A DNA stretch of 64,000 nt from Ampelomyces quisqualis (lineage: Eukaryota > Ascomycota > Dothideomycetes > Pleosporales > Phaeosphaeriaceae). Of this stretch, positions 53,471-64,000 are shown one piece after another. Each line of letters starts with the position of its first letter. Within the stretch, counting starts at the first letter, position 1. The position numbers and the translations under genes were made by a program. Where the stretch lies: positions 1,178,001-1,242,000 of the forward strand of contig JAGTXZ010000010.1 in the NCBI GenBank assembly GCA_018398575.1, given 5' to 3'. Under the pieces are notes generated by a model, which was not told the origin of the DNA, did no database searches, and worked only from the letters and a program-made list of their open reading frames with translations.

Positions 53471-54130
53471 TTATGAAGCTTTGGCTCGAAAAGATTGGAT
53501 CAGTCGTTGCAAGGCGGTTGTTGTCCTCGAATGGCTCTATTGGGCAAGAGAAGGAAGGTCGTAATGTGGGCTACCTACTTGAGAAAGCCATACATACACG
53601 GCCAACAATTACCCAGACGACCGGACAGGCTCCATTGCTTTCTCGTGAGTCCGATTGAACAAGTCCAAAGCATTTCTCGCTGCCAAGAGCATCGAGGCAT
53701 GATATATTGCTGCGCGCCGCCCAAGTATCCACCTCATGTCTCACTTCACAACCTCACAACCTAGTCATGATATACGCAACTTTAAATCAACAAAGCTCCC
53801 TCACGCCCAAAAAACACACAACACACAGGCTTCTACTCACCTATATCTCCAGCCCCAAGTACAGCACCCTGTTTTGATGATTCCCGCTTACCAAAAATAT
53901 GTATAGCACGCGCACTATCCGCATCCGACGGAGATGAGATGACGTGAGATGGATGGGTAAGGAAGCGCACAATTGATTGGATCTCACATCACATGATTGA
54001 CGTACAAATCATCTGAGCATGTTTGTGGTGCATTGACCTCGCTGCGCATGTTCGTACAAACGAGAGCGCGCAGATTCCACCGCACCACAATAAAACCCAA
54101 TCATCCATGAGCTCATTCCACCAGACCCTC
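53471..54130. other. intergenic, no gene seen
   Basis: No supported gene; 3' flank of MKT1. Several copies of ATGATTTG/CACATGAT-like steps near 53.93-54.01 kb are not organised. Confidence 0.4.
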
Positions 54131-56571
54131 CTACCGCCTAGCAGCCAGCCACTCATTCGTCTCATTCCACAACTTCCGACTCGGTTCCGGGATCGCACTA
54201 CCCCCACTTTTTACGCCTTCGTAGATGGCATCCCACAGCTCGAACGCCTTTTTGAGATCGCCTGCAAAGTCGACAGACTGCGGGAAGTAGCGCGTCGAAG
54301 CAGTTTCGAGGACGCGAGTCTTTGTCTGCGGGGAGGTTGGATCGGCGTTGTTGCTTAAAAGTTCGTCGAGGTAGGATTTTACCGCGATGCTGAGAGCGCA
54401 GTTATTGGGTAGGAGGAAGGGCAGTCTAACGAGGTTAGTACATTTGCATGCCGAAAATTGTAAGTGACTTACTTCATGCCGATTTGCGACAGGTCGACTG
54501 TGGATCTGTTGCAGCAGCCGGTCAGGAACATGTGTGTTGATGCGATCTCAGCCATGTCGCGGAGCGTCTGTCGGACGACATTGATAATCGAGTTGTATCC
54601 AAGCAGATGCTGGCTCAAGGGACCGGTGAAGCCAATTGGACGATGTTTGAGCTCTCCGAGTCCGGCAACCCGCGATACTAGCATGTTGAACTGTTGGTCC
54701 TTGGCTAGAGTGATGTCAATGTTTGTTGAAGGTAACTGACGAGTTGAACCTACTGTTGCCGCGCATGGGAGCGCCGTTGTATGTCGGGAACATGGTAATG
54801 TCTGCGTTCAGCGAGCCCAACCGCAAAAGTTCTACAGCTACCACGGTTGCATCTTCTAGATCCGGTCTGCCTTTCAGACTGGTGATGGCAGCAAGGAGCA
54901 CCTTCCCCCAAGCAGTGAGATTGTGCTTTGTATCCACATACTCTCGGAGGGCGAGGAAGCGCCATATTGAGTTGTACAAAACTTCGTCTGATGTGGATAG
55001 TTGGGCGCTAGGGCTTCTCTTGGTGACGGTTTTGGAGGCGAAGTCGGTATTTTGTAGCGAGAGGATGGCCGCTCCCAAGTACCCGCAAACCTAAATGCGG
55101 CGGTGAGTATTTACTAAGAATCAAGCTGAATCCTTCCTACCTTGTGTTTCGAGACTTCGTCCTTGAAGACAGTCTCTTTGACATTCCACGAATCGACAGT
55201 TGTGTAATTTTCTTGCGTGCCTACTATGCGGATTTCTTGCGGCACCGTCGAAGGTTCCAAGAACCAAGACCTCTGTTCTAGATTTTTATGCCGGTACCAA
55301 TTGTGCAGGGCACTTGAAAGCAGACTGATGGCCGTCGTCCGTAGTGGGGTGAGCTTTGAGCTGACTAGATTCCTATACTCTGGTGAGTCGCCGCCATCCA
55401 TTGGTGGAACGTCGAAGATGTGGCATGTGGTTCGCCACTGCAACACACGCGCGCTGATGAGGCCTGCTGATAAGTAGTGGTAGACCTCGTCGGGTAGTCG
55501 TGACTGAAGATAGTCGACCGCGTCGTTGGGCATGCTGCTGGTGTCGAGTGGCTCAATTTTGCCCTCGATGGTGTAGATGGGGTGGTTCCTAATCGCCGAC
55601 CGTGCCTTTTGGTAGCGCTCGAGATACTCTATCTGCTTGACGCGGGGGTCGTCGTGGTTGTTTACGACAGCCGCATGACCAGTCTTGCGGCTTGTGCTCA
55701 TGATTATCTTGATGGCGCCATGGGGTTTCAGCAAGTCTGTCCTGTTCGGCGAGCTGAGGTTCGGCAGTGTGGGTAGAAAGGGTGTGCCAGCGAGTAGACA
55801 CGCATCAACGAAAATATCATCCGTAACGGTACCGCTGTTTGCAAACCTCTCCAGGTCGCTAATGCACTTCGCGCGCTTGGTCCACCGGAAGTGCTTGTCT
55901 TCCAGGTCCCATGATGTGATGAATTTGTCGCATTCGAAGAGGAGGAGCTCCGATGAGCCGGAAACGGCCTGGCAGAAGCCCGAGCGCTCGAGGTAGGCCA
56001 GCTATACCTTGTCAGCGAGCGAATCGCCATACCACTGTGTCGGCTGTACCTGGGCCCATGCGCTGTATGGTGCGACGATGAAACGAAGATGTCGTTTGGC
56101 GAGGATGGACTGGAGCGCGGGATAGAGGTCTTCTGCTGTGACATATGCTGCAAGCGGTCAGTAGGGGGCCGCATGTTGTACGCGACCTCACTCACTGGAC
56201 TCGCCAAACTTGGCGACTGAAGCCTCGGCTTGGTGACTGTCGTACAAATTCCAGGCGTTGGCATTCACTGCGGCCGCGTCCTGTTTTTGGCGGAAGGGCT
56301 CGTCTTGCTTTGTGATGTCCAGTCCGCTGAAGACAAACCAGGGCTCGATGTCGCTCTGCCTGAACGCATCCAGGTCCTCCTCAATGTGTTGTATCAGGGC
56401 TAACGGCAGGCCTCCGAGGGCTGGTACGAGGGGCTCTTTGGCGCGGGGAGAGTTGAGGATGCGGCTGGTGAGGTATTCGGCGGCTTCGATGCCTACTCGG
56501 CATCCTGCGAGTTCTTGCAGCTCCGATAGCTCGCCGATATTGGCATTCCACTGGTCGAAGTCGCGGATCAT
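54131..56571 (-). CDS. MKT1: Mkt1-type post-transcriptional regulator (XPG-like fold)
   Basis: Six exons, 56571-56196, 56147-56050, 56001-55141, 55090-54754, 54704-54473 and 54425-54131, give 732 residues with every phase closing. The N-terminus ELAGCRVGIEAAEYLTSRIL, followed by LGGLPLALIQHIEEDLDAFR and WFVFSGLDITKQDEPFRQK, is the XPG-N-like start of Mkt1. TYVTAEDLYPALQSILAKRH and LRFIVAPYSAWAQLAYLERS, ending in SELLLFECDKFITSW, match the XPG-I-like part. The C-terminal half (NSIWRFLALREYVDTKHNLT, TAWGKVLLAAI, LWNETNEWLAARR) is the Mkt1-specific domain. Mkt1 acts with Pbp1 on poly(A)-dependent translation and mRNA stability in yeast. The nuclease-type acidic cluster is degenerate, as in the family. 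Confidence 0.9.
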
Positions 56572-57053
56572 GCTGAACGCCGCGTGCACGCGTGGGGGTT
56601 GGTAGTTGGTGGTGTCGTGAGGTGCAGGCCTGGCTAAGAATGGTTGCGGCGTGTGGTTTGGAGGGCGACACACGAGCGTCAAGCCGAAAGGTGATTAATG
56701 GGAGGGCGATTGCCGTGTTCGATTGCGGGGATGTTGTCGCGCTTGCGAAGACAAATTGGAGCTCTGAAGCTCCAAGCTTGGCACCCGTGGTCCCCACCAA
56801 GCCTTGCCGCATTAGGTATAGCGGCCGCCGTCTAGCCCCAGGTACACCATCGCACCGTGAACGTCCGTGAATGTCAAGCTGCGGGTCTCATCGAGGATAG
56901 CCCGAATGCTTCCATCAAAACGTGTGCATACTCCCCAAAGCTTCAATATCAGACTAGATAATACCACAGTGTTTACGTCCCGATAAATCACAAAGCTTGT
57001 GCCCCTACCTTTCCCCGAATCGCCATCAAGCTCTACTTACGCACGCCCTCACC
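56572..57053. other. bidirectional upstream region
   Basis: About 480 bp separate MKT1 (minus) from the dioxygenase gene (plus). No coding region is supported and no clear TATA box is seen. Confidence 0.4.
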
Positions 57054-58112
57054 ATGGCAGACTCCACAATTCCCATTATCTCGCTCTCCTCCCCAACCGC
57101 CTCCACAGCCTCACAAATCCTCTCTGCAGCATCCACCCACGGCTTCCTCTTCATCGCCAACGACGGCACCACCATATCCCCATCCGACATCGACTCAATG
57201 TTTGATCTCGTACTTGCCCCCTTCCCACCCCCCCACCTTCCTTCCGTCCAACTTACACCTCACTAGTCCAAAACCTTCTTCGCATCTCCATCCTCTGAAA
57301 AGGAGAAATACGCAATCCACACCCCCGCCGCGGGCGGCGTAAACCGCGGCTGGGTGCGCATGTCAGGCGAAACCCTCGACCCGACGCAAAGCGACGGCGA
57401 TCCAAAAGAAGCATTCAACATCGCCCCACCCTACCCATCTCTACAGCCTCTCCCCAGCCCCCTCTCCGCCTCACCCGACCTGATCCTCCGCTTCCAAACC
57501 ACCTGCCACCAACTCTGCGTCACGATCCTAAAGCTACTGGGCGAAGCGCTGGAGTGTCCTGACGAAGCATATATATCCGCTCGCCACGATCCATCGCGCG
57601 GTGCGTCGGGAAGTATTTTTCGCATGTTGTACTACCCGCCCTCTCGCACGCCTACCTGCAACCACCGGGTTCGCGCCGGCGCTCATTCCGACTACGGATC
57701 CCTTACGCTCTTATTCCGCCTGCCAGGACAGTCTGGTCTGGAATTACTTGGCCCTGACGGCGCGTGGATAAGTGTGCCTGTTTCGCCCGCTGGGGTGTCG
57801 CTGCCCCCGCCGATATTGGTGAATATTGGCGATTTATTGTGTTATTGGACAAACGGGCTGCTCAAATCGACTGTGCATCGGGTTGCGTTTTCCGGCGGTG
57901 GGGAGAGGTATAGTATGGCTTACTTTTGTCATCCACTCGACGACACGAGACTGGAGAGCGTGGAGAGTAGGGTTATACGGGAGTTCGGGGATAAAGGGAA
58001 GGAAGAGTTGACAAGTCAACGGAAGAGATTGGGATTGAGTGGGGAGGAAGGGGATATTATCACGGCCAAGGAGCATTTGGAACGGAGGTTGAGGATCACG
58101 TATGGGCTTTGA
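57054..58112 (+). CDS. 2-oxoglutarate/Fe(II)-dependent dioxygenase (isopenicillin N synthase-like)
   Basis: Exons 57054-57209 and 57267-58112 give 333 residues. The N-terminal DIOX_N-type region is PIISLSSPTASTASQILSAA with HGFLFI, then SKTFFASPSSEKEKYAIHTP and GGVNRGWVRM. The double-stranded beta-helix carries the iron triad: H192 and D194 in AGAHSDYGSLTLLF and H256 in KSTVHRVAF. The 2-oxoglutarate-binding Arg (R266) is in GERYSMAYF. All ligands are intact, so an active oxygenase or oxidase is expected. Close relatives in fungi act in secondary metabolism or on small metabolites (family knowledge); no cluster partners lie next to it. It is cytosolic, with no signal peptide. Confidence 0.93.
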
Positions 58113-58259
58113 GGACGAGGGGGATTGGTTATGAAAGTGGACTTTATTTGAGCGCCGTGAGATGCATGTATACCCAACACCGCTTACTATGCATCACTCG
58201 CTATGCAAGAACAAACCGTCCATACGATGCTCGAAACGTCACTTCCCCACCTCAATCAT

Positions 58260-61008
58260 TCAAAAACCCTTGTCCCTCCGTTTCCTCGGCATCCGCCCCC
58301 CCGCATTCTCACTCACCACATCTCTTACAACGCCTATGCCCTCCACTCTCACACTCTTCTCCGACAACGTCCCACCCAGTCTTCTGATCATCTGCTCCCT
58401 CGCCTTCGCCGCTCCAGGACTGTCCCAACCCAACTCCTGACTGGGCTGATACTCTTGCGCCTGCTCCCTATCATCATCACCATCGAGGTTGAGCTGCCCA
58501 GAGCTGTCTGCGCCCGAGTCATTTGACCGCGTCGACGTCGCGCGACCCAGCTGACGCCGTCCTCTGCGCCTCATCGACGCGTTGGCATCGGCGTGTGATG
58601 GCAGGGGTTTGCGGTTAGCGCGTAGTCGAGCCAGCATGTCCGAGTAGTCCTTTTCCTCTGGCGGTTCTTGGAGCGGCTGGGCCGGCTGGGCTGGCGGCTC
58701 GGTATCGGCAGGGATCACGGAATCTGGGGAAGGTTCTTTGGCGAGTATGGTCTCACGATGTGCGGGGGGAGGTCTGATTAGTGATTCAGCAGACGAACTT
58801 CGCTCTCGTGATACAGGCTTGGAGCCCAACGAAGTCCTTGATGGCTGTCGGGTTGAGTTTGCACTGATGTCTTGAAGCGGCATTGATGCATGACCGTCCA
58901 GGCCCAGAATTGAAGGTTCATCGTCGTCAGGACCTGGATTGTAAGTGTTGTTACTTCGGTGAGTTGACTCGGTCGACACAGGCGTTGCCTTCGCAGATGC
59001 CACGAGTTGGAGAGCCCCAGGACAATGTGGCGCGCGAGGTTTCGTGGCTGTTTTGGAAGGTGGCACCTTCTTCTGTTCAAGTTCAAAGGTCTCTGACGTA
59101 GAGAGCCGAGCATCCGGAGCCTCAGTAGACGTCCGGGGTTTCTCCGTTGTCTTCGACTGAGGCGCCTCTATCGTGTTCAACTGGTACTTGCCGAATGGCT
59201 GTAGCTGACCATGTCGCAGACACTCCCACAACCACGTCGCGTGAACAGCCGGTATGCGCCGATCAGTAGCGAACTTGAGTTTTTGTGCGTTTGGCTCTAG
59301 TGCATTGCAGACAATGACCGAGGTCTTCGCTGACAGCTGTTCGTCGTACGTTGCTCCTGTCATCCGTTAGGCTAGTCGAGGCAAGCGGAATCGGTCCGTA
59401 CCCATAGATGCGATGATTTTTGTCACATGCAGCAGCTCAATTCCGACAAACGCCGTAGAATTAATCGTGAGACCCGAAAACCCTGGTGACGTCAGCATTG
59501 TGAGAAATCGATAGAGTCTTGAACTAACCACTAATGCTTTGATTATCGAATGGTCGACTGAGAATGTCTTCCGCAGGGTCGACTAATCGTTTTCCGTAAA
59601 GACAGCGCTCGACCCACCAATTAGTGACTACGTTCATCGAACCGGCTCGCTCCGGAATAGATGCATCGCCGACTCGAACGTCATGCGGAACTACGAGAAA
59701 ACCATCTCTTAAGTCATCCGTTGTAAAAGTGTTGAGTTCGGTACTTTGTGGGACACGAGCGCCCTTGTCCTGCAGATGTTGCCGCAAAATGGTAGTCTAG
59801 TCGGCTGTCAGCAGAGTCTAGGTGCACACCGGGAATAACGACCTTAACGTCATCGAAGCCATACGGGAACACGACGCGTCCCTGGAAAATGCCCGACGCG
59901 ACATTGCCGTTCAGAGGTATGGATAGCGTCGCGGCGTACTCAGGGTCTGCATGGGTAGGCGCATTCTTGTTGGGGATAACTGGGCTTCGAGAACGTGTTG
60001 TTGGCGTGTTTTCGCGTGGTGTGTCTTGATGAGCAGGATTGTCATCAGCTTCGGTCCAGTCGTCTCCCTCGTCTTGCTGCCGTTCGGAGCTGACTGCAGT
60101 GATGCCAGCCCACAAGGCCTCGCTTTGACTGCCCATCTTCGTACTGGCGGAGCGCCGCAGCTTTCTGCGAAACGGGTTGAGCGCCTGACTCGGCTCTGCG
60201 TGTCTTGGGCGCTTCGCGGGGGCGGGCGACGAGAACTGTCGGCGGTCCCAGGCGCCGTGCCCTCGCTCCTCGACCGGTAGAGTGGGGCTGTAATAGTCTT
60301 CCTCGAGTGCCATGCCCCGCTCCAGACTCTGGTCCAACCACTCGAGCGAGACAATCTTCATCCTCCAGTTAAGAGCATGCTCGTACTTCTTGCCCGAGGG
60401 GGTGGCTGCGATGAGATGGGTGACGGCTTTGGTGAGGTCGCCATGGTACTCGGCGCCGTTGCAGTCGACTGTCTCCTGGATGTATCGCCGTTGTTCGGCT
60501 GCACCCCGTCAGCATGGTTCCCCCGTGGTCTGAGATTGCCGTACGATTGTCGAACCCCGTCAAGCAGATCTTCAGCCCGAGGAACGTGGGGACTCGATGC
60601 TCCGCCTCCAGCGCCGCCACGTCCAGGTCGTCGGTTCCTTGCATCCACACCTCGCGCAATGCCTCGAGCCAAGTCGGCGCGAGCACCTTGACGTCTTCCC
60701 GGTACTTGGCGACATAGCGGTATTTGGCGCTGTCGATGCTGCCGACGACGAGGTGCGTCACGTCCGAGGTCAGGTCGAGCTTGATGGTCGCGCCCAGGTC
60801 GGCGCCGATGTTGCCGAGGGAGGTCTAGCATGGCGGGTCAGAGTGAAGGACATGCGACGGGGCGGGCACATACGCGGTGCTCGGGGGCGATGGAGGTGCA
60901 GCAGAGGACGGCGCCAGAAAGGGGCTTGTTGTGAGTCTCCATACGGTATCCGCCATGGGCACTGTTAGAGTCCATGGCATGTGTTGCTGCCTCACAAGTC
61001 GCGTCCAT
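58260..61008 (-). CDS. multi-BRCT replication/checkpoint scaffold, Dpb11/Rad4(Cut5)/TopBP1 family
   Basis: Six exons, 61008-60874, 60824-60545, 60498-59849, 59796-59529, 59482-59402 and 59356-58260, give about 836 residues. BRCT1 begins KPLSGAVLCCTSIAPEHRTS and continues LGATIKLDLTSDVTHLVVGS, ending APTWLEALREVWMQG. BRCT2 follows: LGLKICLTGFDN, GGEYHGDLTKAVTHLIAATP-like text read here with Asn/Ala variants, and IVSLEWLDQSLERGMALEED. After a basic linker comes BRCT3 (FQGRVVFPYGFDD, VVTNWWVERCLYGKR). BRCT4 has FSGLTINSTAFVGIELLHVT and IPAVHATWLWECLRHG. Four BRCTs plus a basic disordered tail match Dpb11/Rad4, which links Sld2/Sld3 to replication start and activates the checkpoint kinase. The donor of exon 3 is uncertain by six bases (59849 or 59843). 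Confidence 0.9.
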
Positions 61009-62531
61009 CGTATGCGGAAAGCGCGACGAGCTAGCGCGTTGCGGGGCAGGATCACGTGCCCACAAGCCACATCTGCATGTGGCAGTGGGGGGGGCGGGGC
61101 GGGGGCAGAATCACGTGTCTACAAGCCACACCCCATCTGACAGACTGACACCGACCGGCCAACAGGAAAAGAAAAAGGCCCGACCGTCGACGACACAATG
61201 CACATTCTCCCCTGCTCCTTGTCGACGTGACACCGCTGTTCGTCATTTGTAGTTGCGGGGCGTTGACTGAGCGATGGCGGTGTTAACAGGTAATGTCCCG
61301 CATGGAAAATCATGACGGAAGCAGCCGTGCCCTCGCACGACTACTCACTCTTGAATCCATCTACCGTGTACTCCGTACTATGTAGGTAGGTGGATGACAG
61401 CACTCTTCTCCAGACCGTCCCAGACGAGCACCCTGGGCGGAGATCACTACGCGATCCGGGTGACAAGTTCTGCTTCGTCCCAAGCAGCCATCGTAGCATC
61501 TGATGCACGGCCAACCTACCCATCTTGGAAGCTTGGATCTTGGGCGGCACATCATGTGCCATGGTCCATGCTGCAAGATTAGATGGCTGACTCCTGAGCA
61601 GTCAGCGAAACAGCCTGGGCCCTGGCCTGTCCTGTCTGCGCAAGCTCGGAGGAGATCCAAGCCGTAACTCTCGGTCGCTAGACCGCTCCAAGCTATGGCG
61701 CAGCAAAGCCCTGCCGACGGTCATGCTCGATCAAAGGCTTGGTGCTCGACATGATGTAATGCATCCGACTGTCCGTGGGCTGTGAGCAAAAGCTCCTCGA
61801 CAAAGACGTCAAATAACCTCCTCCAGCAGCCGCTGCGCTATGGCAACCCGCAACCCCGCCGAGCCACGGCACTGCACACTTTCTGCCACTACTCGACTCC
61901 GCGTCATCCACCCACCTGCAACACTGGCAACTAACTCACTGCGCTCTCCCCACCGCCAATCTGCATGTCCGCCCTGTCTTGGGTCTGACATCGGCTTCGT
62001 AACATGCCCGCTTGCTAGTAGTGCGGGCCCGACTCAAAACTACCGTGGTCCCTGCCATTCGTCTGTCGTCCTGGCCGAGCAGCTTTCATCACCGCCAGCG
62101 CATCTAGCTACCTACCATCCAGGGTGTTCCCGTACGCTTCCGATCGTGCGGTCACCCTGACCACTCCGCAAGACCTGCTCGACACCTGTCGATCGCATTT
62201 CAACGTTACTATGCCCACCAAACACTCTAGAGGGCCATAGTTTTGACGTGTGAGTCCCTGTCTCATCTCCCCTTCACCGCGTTTGGACCCTTTGTCTTGC
62301 ACGCCCTCAACATACACTTGCCCCTTCCTAAAGCATCGACAAGGGACATGGTGATGTTACTGTGACCACCAACTCCTTTGTACCCCTCTCATCACTCTTG
62401 AGTCGCACAAGCCCATATTTTATTTTCACATAACCCTCGCCTCCTTTTAAGTTGCCGCGACCGCCGCCGCATGCCTGGCCCTCCAGCACTGCATCACCCG
62501 CCATTGACATCCACTGACGCTGTCCTCCGCT
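61009..62531. other. 1.5-kb region between divergent genes
   Basis: No supported coding region; open frames here are Pro/Ser/Arg-rich chance frames. A G-run lies at 61087-61092 and a TACTCCGTA copy at 61369-61377. The right part, pyrimidine-rich from about 62.2 kb, is likely the leader of the arrestin gene. Confidence 0.45.
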
Positions 62532-64000
62532 ATGCCAGATTACCAGCACGCATACACTGATCGTGGGCGTCTTCGCTACATACCAGAACATCTCTACGAC
62601 GATACACATGCTGGCCGCGGCATTTACCAAGGGCGCAATCGACGACCGCACCGCATTCACATCGCCCACGTCACCCCTGACCCAGTCTGTTTTCGCCGCA
62701 AAAAACGGCACACTACCAGCAAACTTTACTTGACCGAAAAGCTGGCGGGCCCCAGGGAGAGCGCGAAGCGATACCTGCGTTCGTTTATCGACACCCACAT
62801 CAATCCCGCCCCCGAAACCACCCACATCCCTACACTCCAATCCGCTACAAGCAGTAATCGGACCTCGGTTGCCTCGTTTCCCGAACGGGTGCTATCAGGG
62901 AACCTCGAAATGAGGTCGAGCCCAAGAAATTCTATCGGTGCAGTCAGTGCACTGGTTGCACCGGGCATACCTCGACCTTCACTCACTGAATCACATTGGT
63001 CATCGGGATGGGCATCGGGTAAGAGCATGGTCAGCAACATAAAATGTCTGCCAGAAGATAAGCCTGTAGCCTCTGGCGGCGGCGTCAGTGTGAATATTTC
63101 GCTCACAGAGCCCATTCTTTTCCTCCGAGGGTTCGAGCAAAATGTGAATTCTGAAAGAAGCACCGCAATGCTACGTGGTGCGCTTGTGCTTAAGATTTCG
63201 AAACCGACCAAACTCAAAGCAATCACACTGAAATTTCGTGGCAAAGCCCTGACGAAATGGCCAGAGGGAATTCCGCCCAAAAAGGTCGAATTTGAGGAGC
63301 TCGACATTTTGATGAGCCACACCTGGCCCTTCTTCAATTCTCAATTTGCCACAGCCGAAACTGGCACTGGTGCGGATCGTGTGGACCTGTACAAGAGTGC
63401 AGGAGGCCTCGGCAGCTCGCTAAACAACTCTTCATCAAACCTCACCAGCAAAGAAGCGAAACGCCTGTCACTCCAGGTCAACCAATCGCGAAGCTTCGGC
63501 AAGGGTGAGACGCCATCCGGCGGACCATCGGTCGCACAAAAGGGCTACAGGACCTTCAACGCGGGAGAGTACACGTACAACTTCGAGCTACCTCTGGACA
63601 GCCATTTACCTGAGACGATTGATGTTGACCTCGGCTCCGTCAAATACGAGCTAGAGGCAACAGTTGAGCGGGCTGGCGCATTCCGAACCAATCTGGTCGG
63701 CACCAAGGAGGTGACACTCATCCGCGCACCCTCAGAGGGCTCGCTCGAGCAAGTCGAGCCCATCGCCATCAGTCGTAGCTGGGATGACCAATTACATTAC
63801 GATATAGTTATATCCGGCAAATCGTTCCCGCTCGGCGCCCAGGTCCCCATTGCTTTCAAGCTAACTCCACTCGCCAAAGTACAATGCCACCGGATCAAGG
63901 TCTTTGTTACAGAGAATGTCGAATACTTTTGCAACAACAAGCGAGTACATCGCATGGAACCTGTCCGCAAAGTGCAGCTATTTGAGAAGCGGGCGGATGG
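62532..64000 (+). CDS. alpha-arrestin (ART) family protein, 3' end outside window
   Basis: The frame is open from the ATG at 62532 to the window end, 489 codons, with no stop. After about 185 residues of basic and Ser-rich sequence, the arrestin N domain starts at NISLTEPILFLRGFEQN, with RGALVLKISKPTKLKAITLK, FRGKALTKWPEG, FNAGEYTYNFELPLDSHLPE and VKYELEATVERAG. The start of the arrestin C domain follows: VPIAFKLTPLAKVQCHRIKV. Fungal alpha-arrestins are adaptors that bring Rsp5-type ubiquitin ligases to plasma-membrane transporters. A PY motif, if present, would lie beyond the window. The unusual N-terminus could instead be intron or leader, with translation starting at an inner ATG such as 62909. 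The large opposing frame is its antisense shadow. Confidence 0.88.
   Translation, partial: MPDYQHAYTDRGRLRYIPEHLYDDTHAGRGIYQGRNRRPHRIHIAHVTPDPVCFRRKKRHTTSKLYLTEKLAGPRESAKRYLRSFIDTHINPAPETTHIPTLQSATSSNRTSVASFPERVLSGNLEMRSSPRNSIGAVSALVAPGIPRPSLTESHWSSGWASGKSMVSNIKCLPEDKPVASGGGVSVNISLTEPILFLRGFEQNVNSERSTAMLRGALVLKISKPTKLKAITLKFRGKALTKWPEGIPPKKVEFEELDILMSHTWPFFNSQFATAETGTGADRVDLYKSAGGLGSSLNNSSSNLTSKEAKRLSLQVNQSRSFGKGETPSGGPSVAQKGYRTFNAGEYTYNFELPLDSHLPETIDVDLGSVKYELEATVERAGAFRTNLVGTKEVTLIRAPSEGSLEQVEPIAISRSWDDQLHYDIVISGKSFPLGAQVPIAFKLTPLAKVQCHRIKVFVTENVEYFCNNKRVHRMEPVRKVQLFEKRAD

Noticed and set aside
62726..63337. 203-codon minus-strand frame
   Set aside because: It is antisense to the alpha-arrestin frame, which carries the recognisable domain and continues past the window end.
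1..64000. tRNA, rRNA, PKS/NRPS and intact transposon genes
   Set aside because: Looked for by eye through B-box-like GGTTCGA motifs, ribosomal cores, large synthase motifs and transposase or RT motifs. None was convincing; a covariance-model scan would be decisive for tRNAs.

Overview
The window reads as a gene-dense euchromatic stretch of a filamentous ascomycete (Pezizomycotina). A dothideomycete, probably Pleosporales, is my best guess. The grounds are short introns (about 43 to 110 nt) with GT..AG ends and CTAAC/CTGAC-like branch sites, monocistronic genes on both strands, Ser/Pro-rich fungal extensions, a fungal CorA-type protein with an N-terminal ubiquitin-like domain, and AT-rich gene-poor islands that look like mutated repeats. 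The class and order are inference; no rRNA or other marker gene is present. No CRISPR array, rRNA, confident tRNA or intact transposon was seen.

Left part (0.4-13.4 kb), mostly housekeeping: an Mpv17/PMP22-family membrane protein with a tandem-repeat tail, an unnamed cysteine-motif protein, the alpha subunit of the mitochondrial processing peptidase diverging from a Dma1-type FHA-RING ubiquitin ligase across a promoter with three evenly spaced CACGTG boxes, a bestrophin-like channel, a PEX11-family peroxin, and a secreted RNase T1-type ribonuclease. An AT-rich gene-free island follows (about 14.0-15.8 kb).

Centre (16-30.2 kb): a TLC-domain membrane protein, a PAQR/HlyIII receptor, hydroxymethylbilane synthase (haem pathway), a very large CorA-like membrane protein with an N-terminal ubiquitin-like domain, a five-exon MAPEG protein, a Gfo/Idh/MocA oxidoreductase, and a hotdog thioesterase head-to-head with a Pus9/RluA-type pseudouridine synthase.

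Accessory part (30.2-48 kb): long gene-poor tracts; relics of an F-box gene and of a Zn2Cys6-type transcription factor; a small secreted, possibly GPI-anchored protein; then a minus-strand run of cytochrome P450, FAD-dependent GMC oxidoreductase and a rhodopsin-like (PTH11-type) membrane protein, facing a plus-strand UbiA-type membrane enzyme whose motifs resemble membrane-bound terpene cyclases. This last group is the best candidate for an undescribed small biosynthetic locus.

Right part (48-64 kb), again mostly conserved genes: a GNAT acetyltransferase, a conserved fungal protein with a Mg-chelatase-lid-like C-terminus, NAD kinase, an unresolved minus-strand gene, MKT1, a 2-oxoglutarate/Fe(II) dioxygenase, the multi-BRCT replication and checkpoint scaffold Dpb11/Rad4, and the first 1.5 kb of an alpha-arrestin gene cut by the window end. 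Exon boundaries were derived by hand from splice motifs and reading-frame continuity; those that did not close are flagged.
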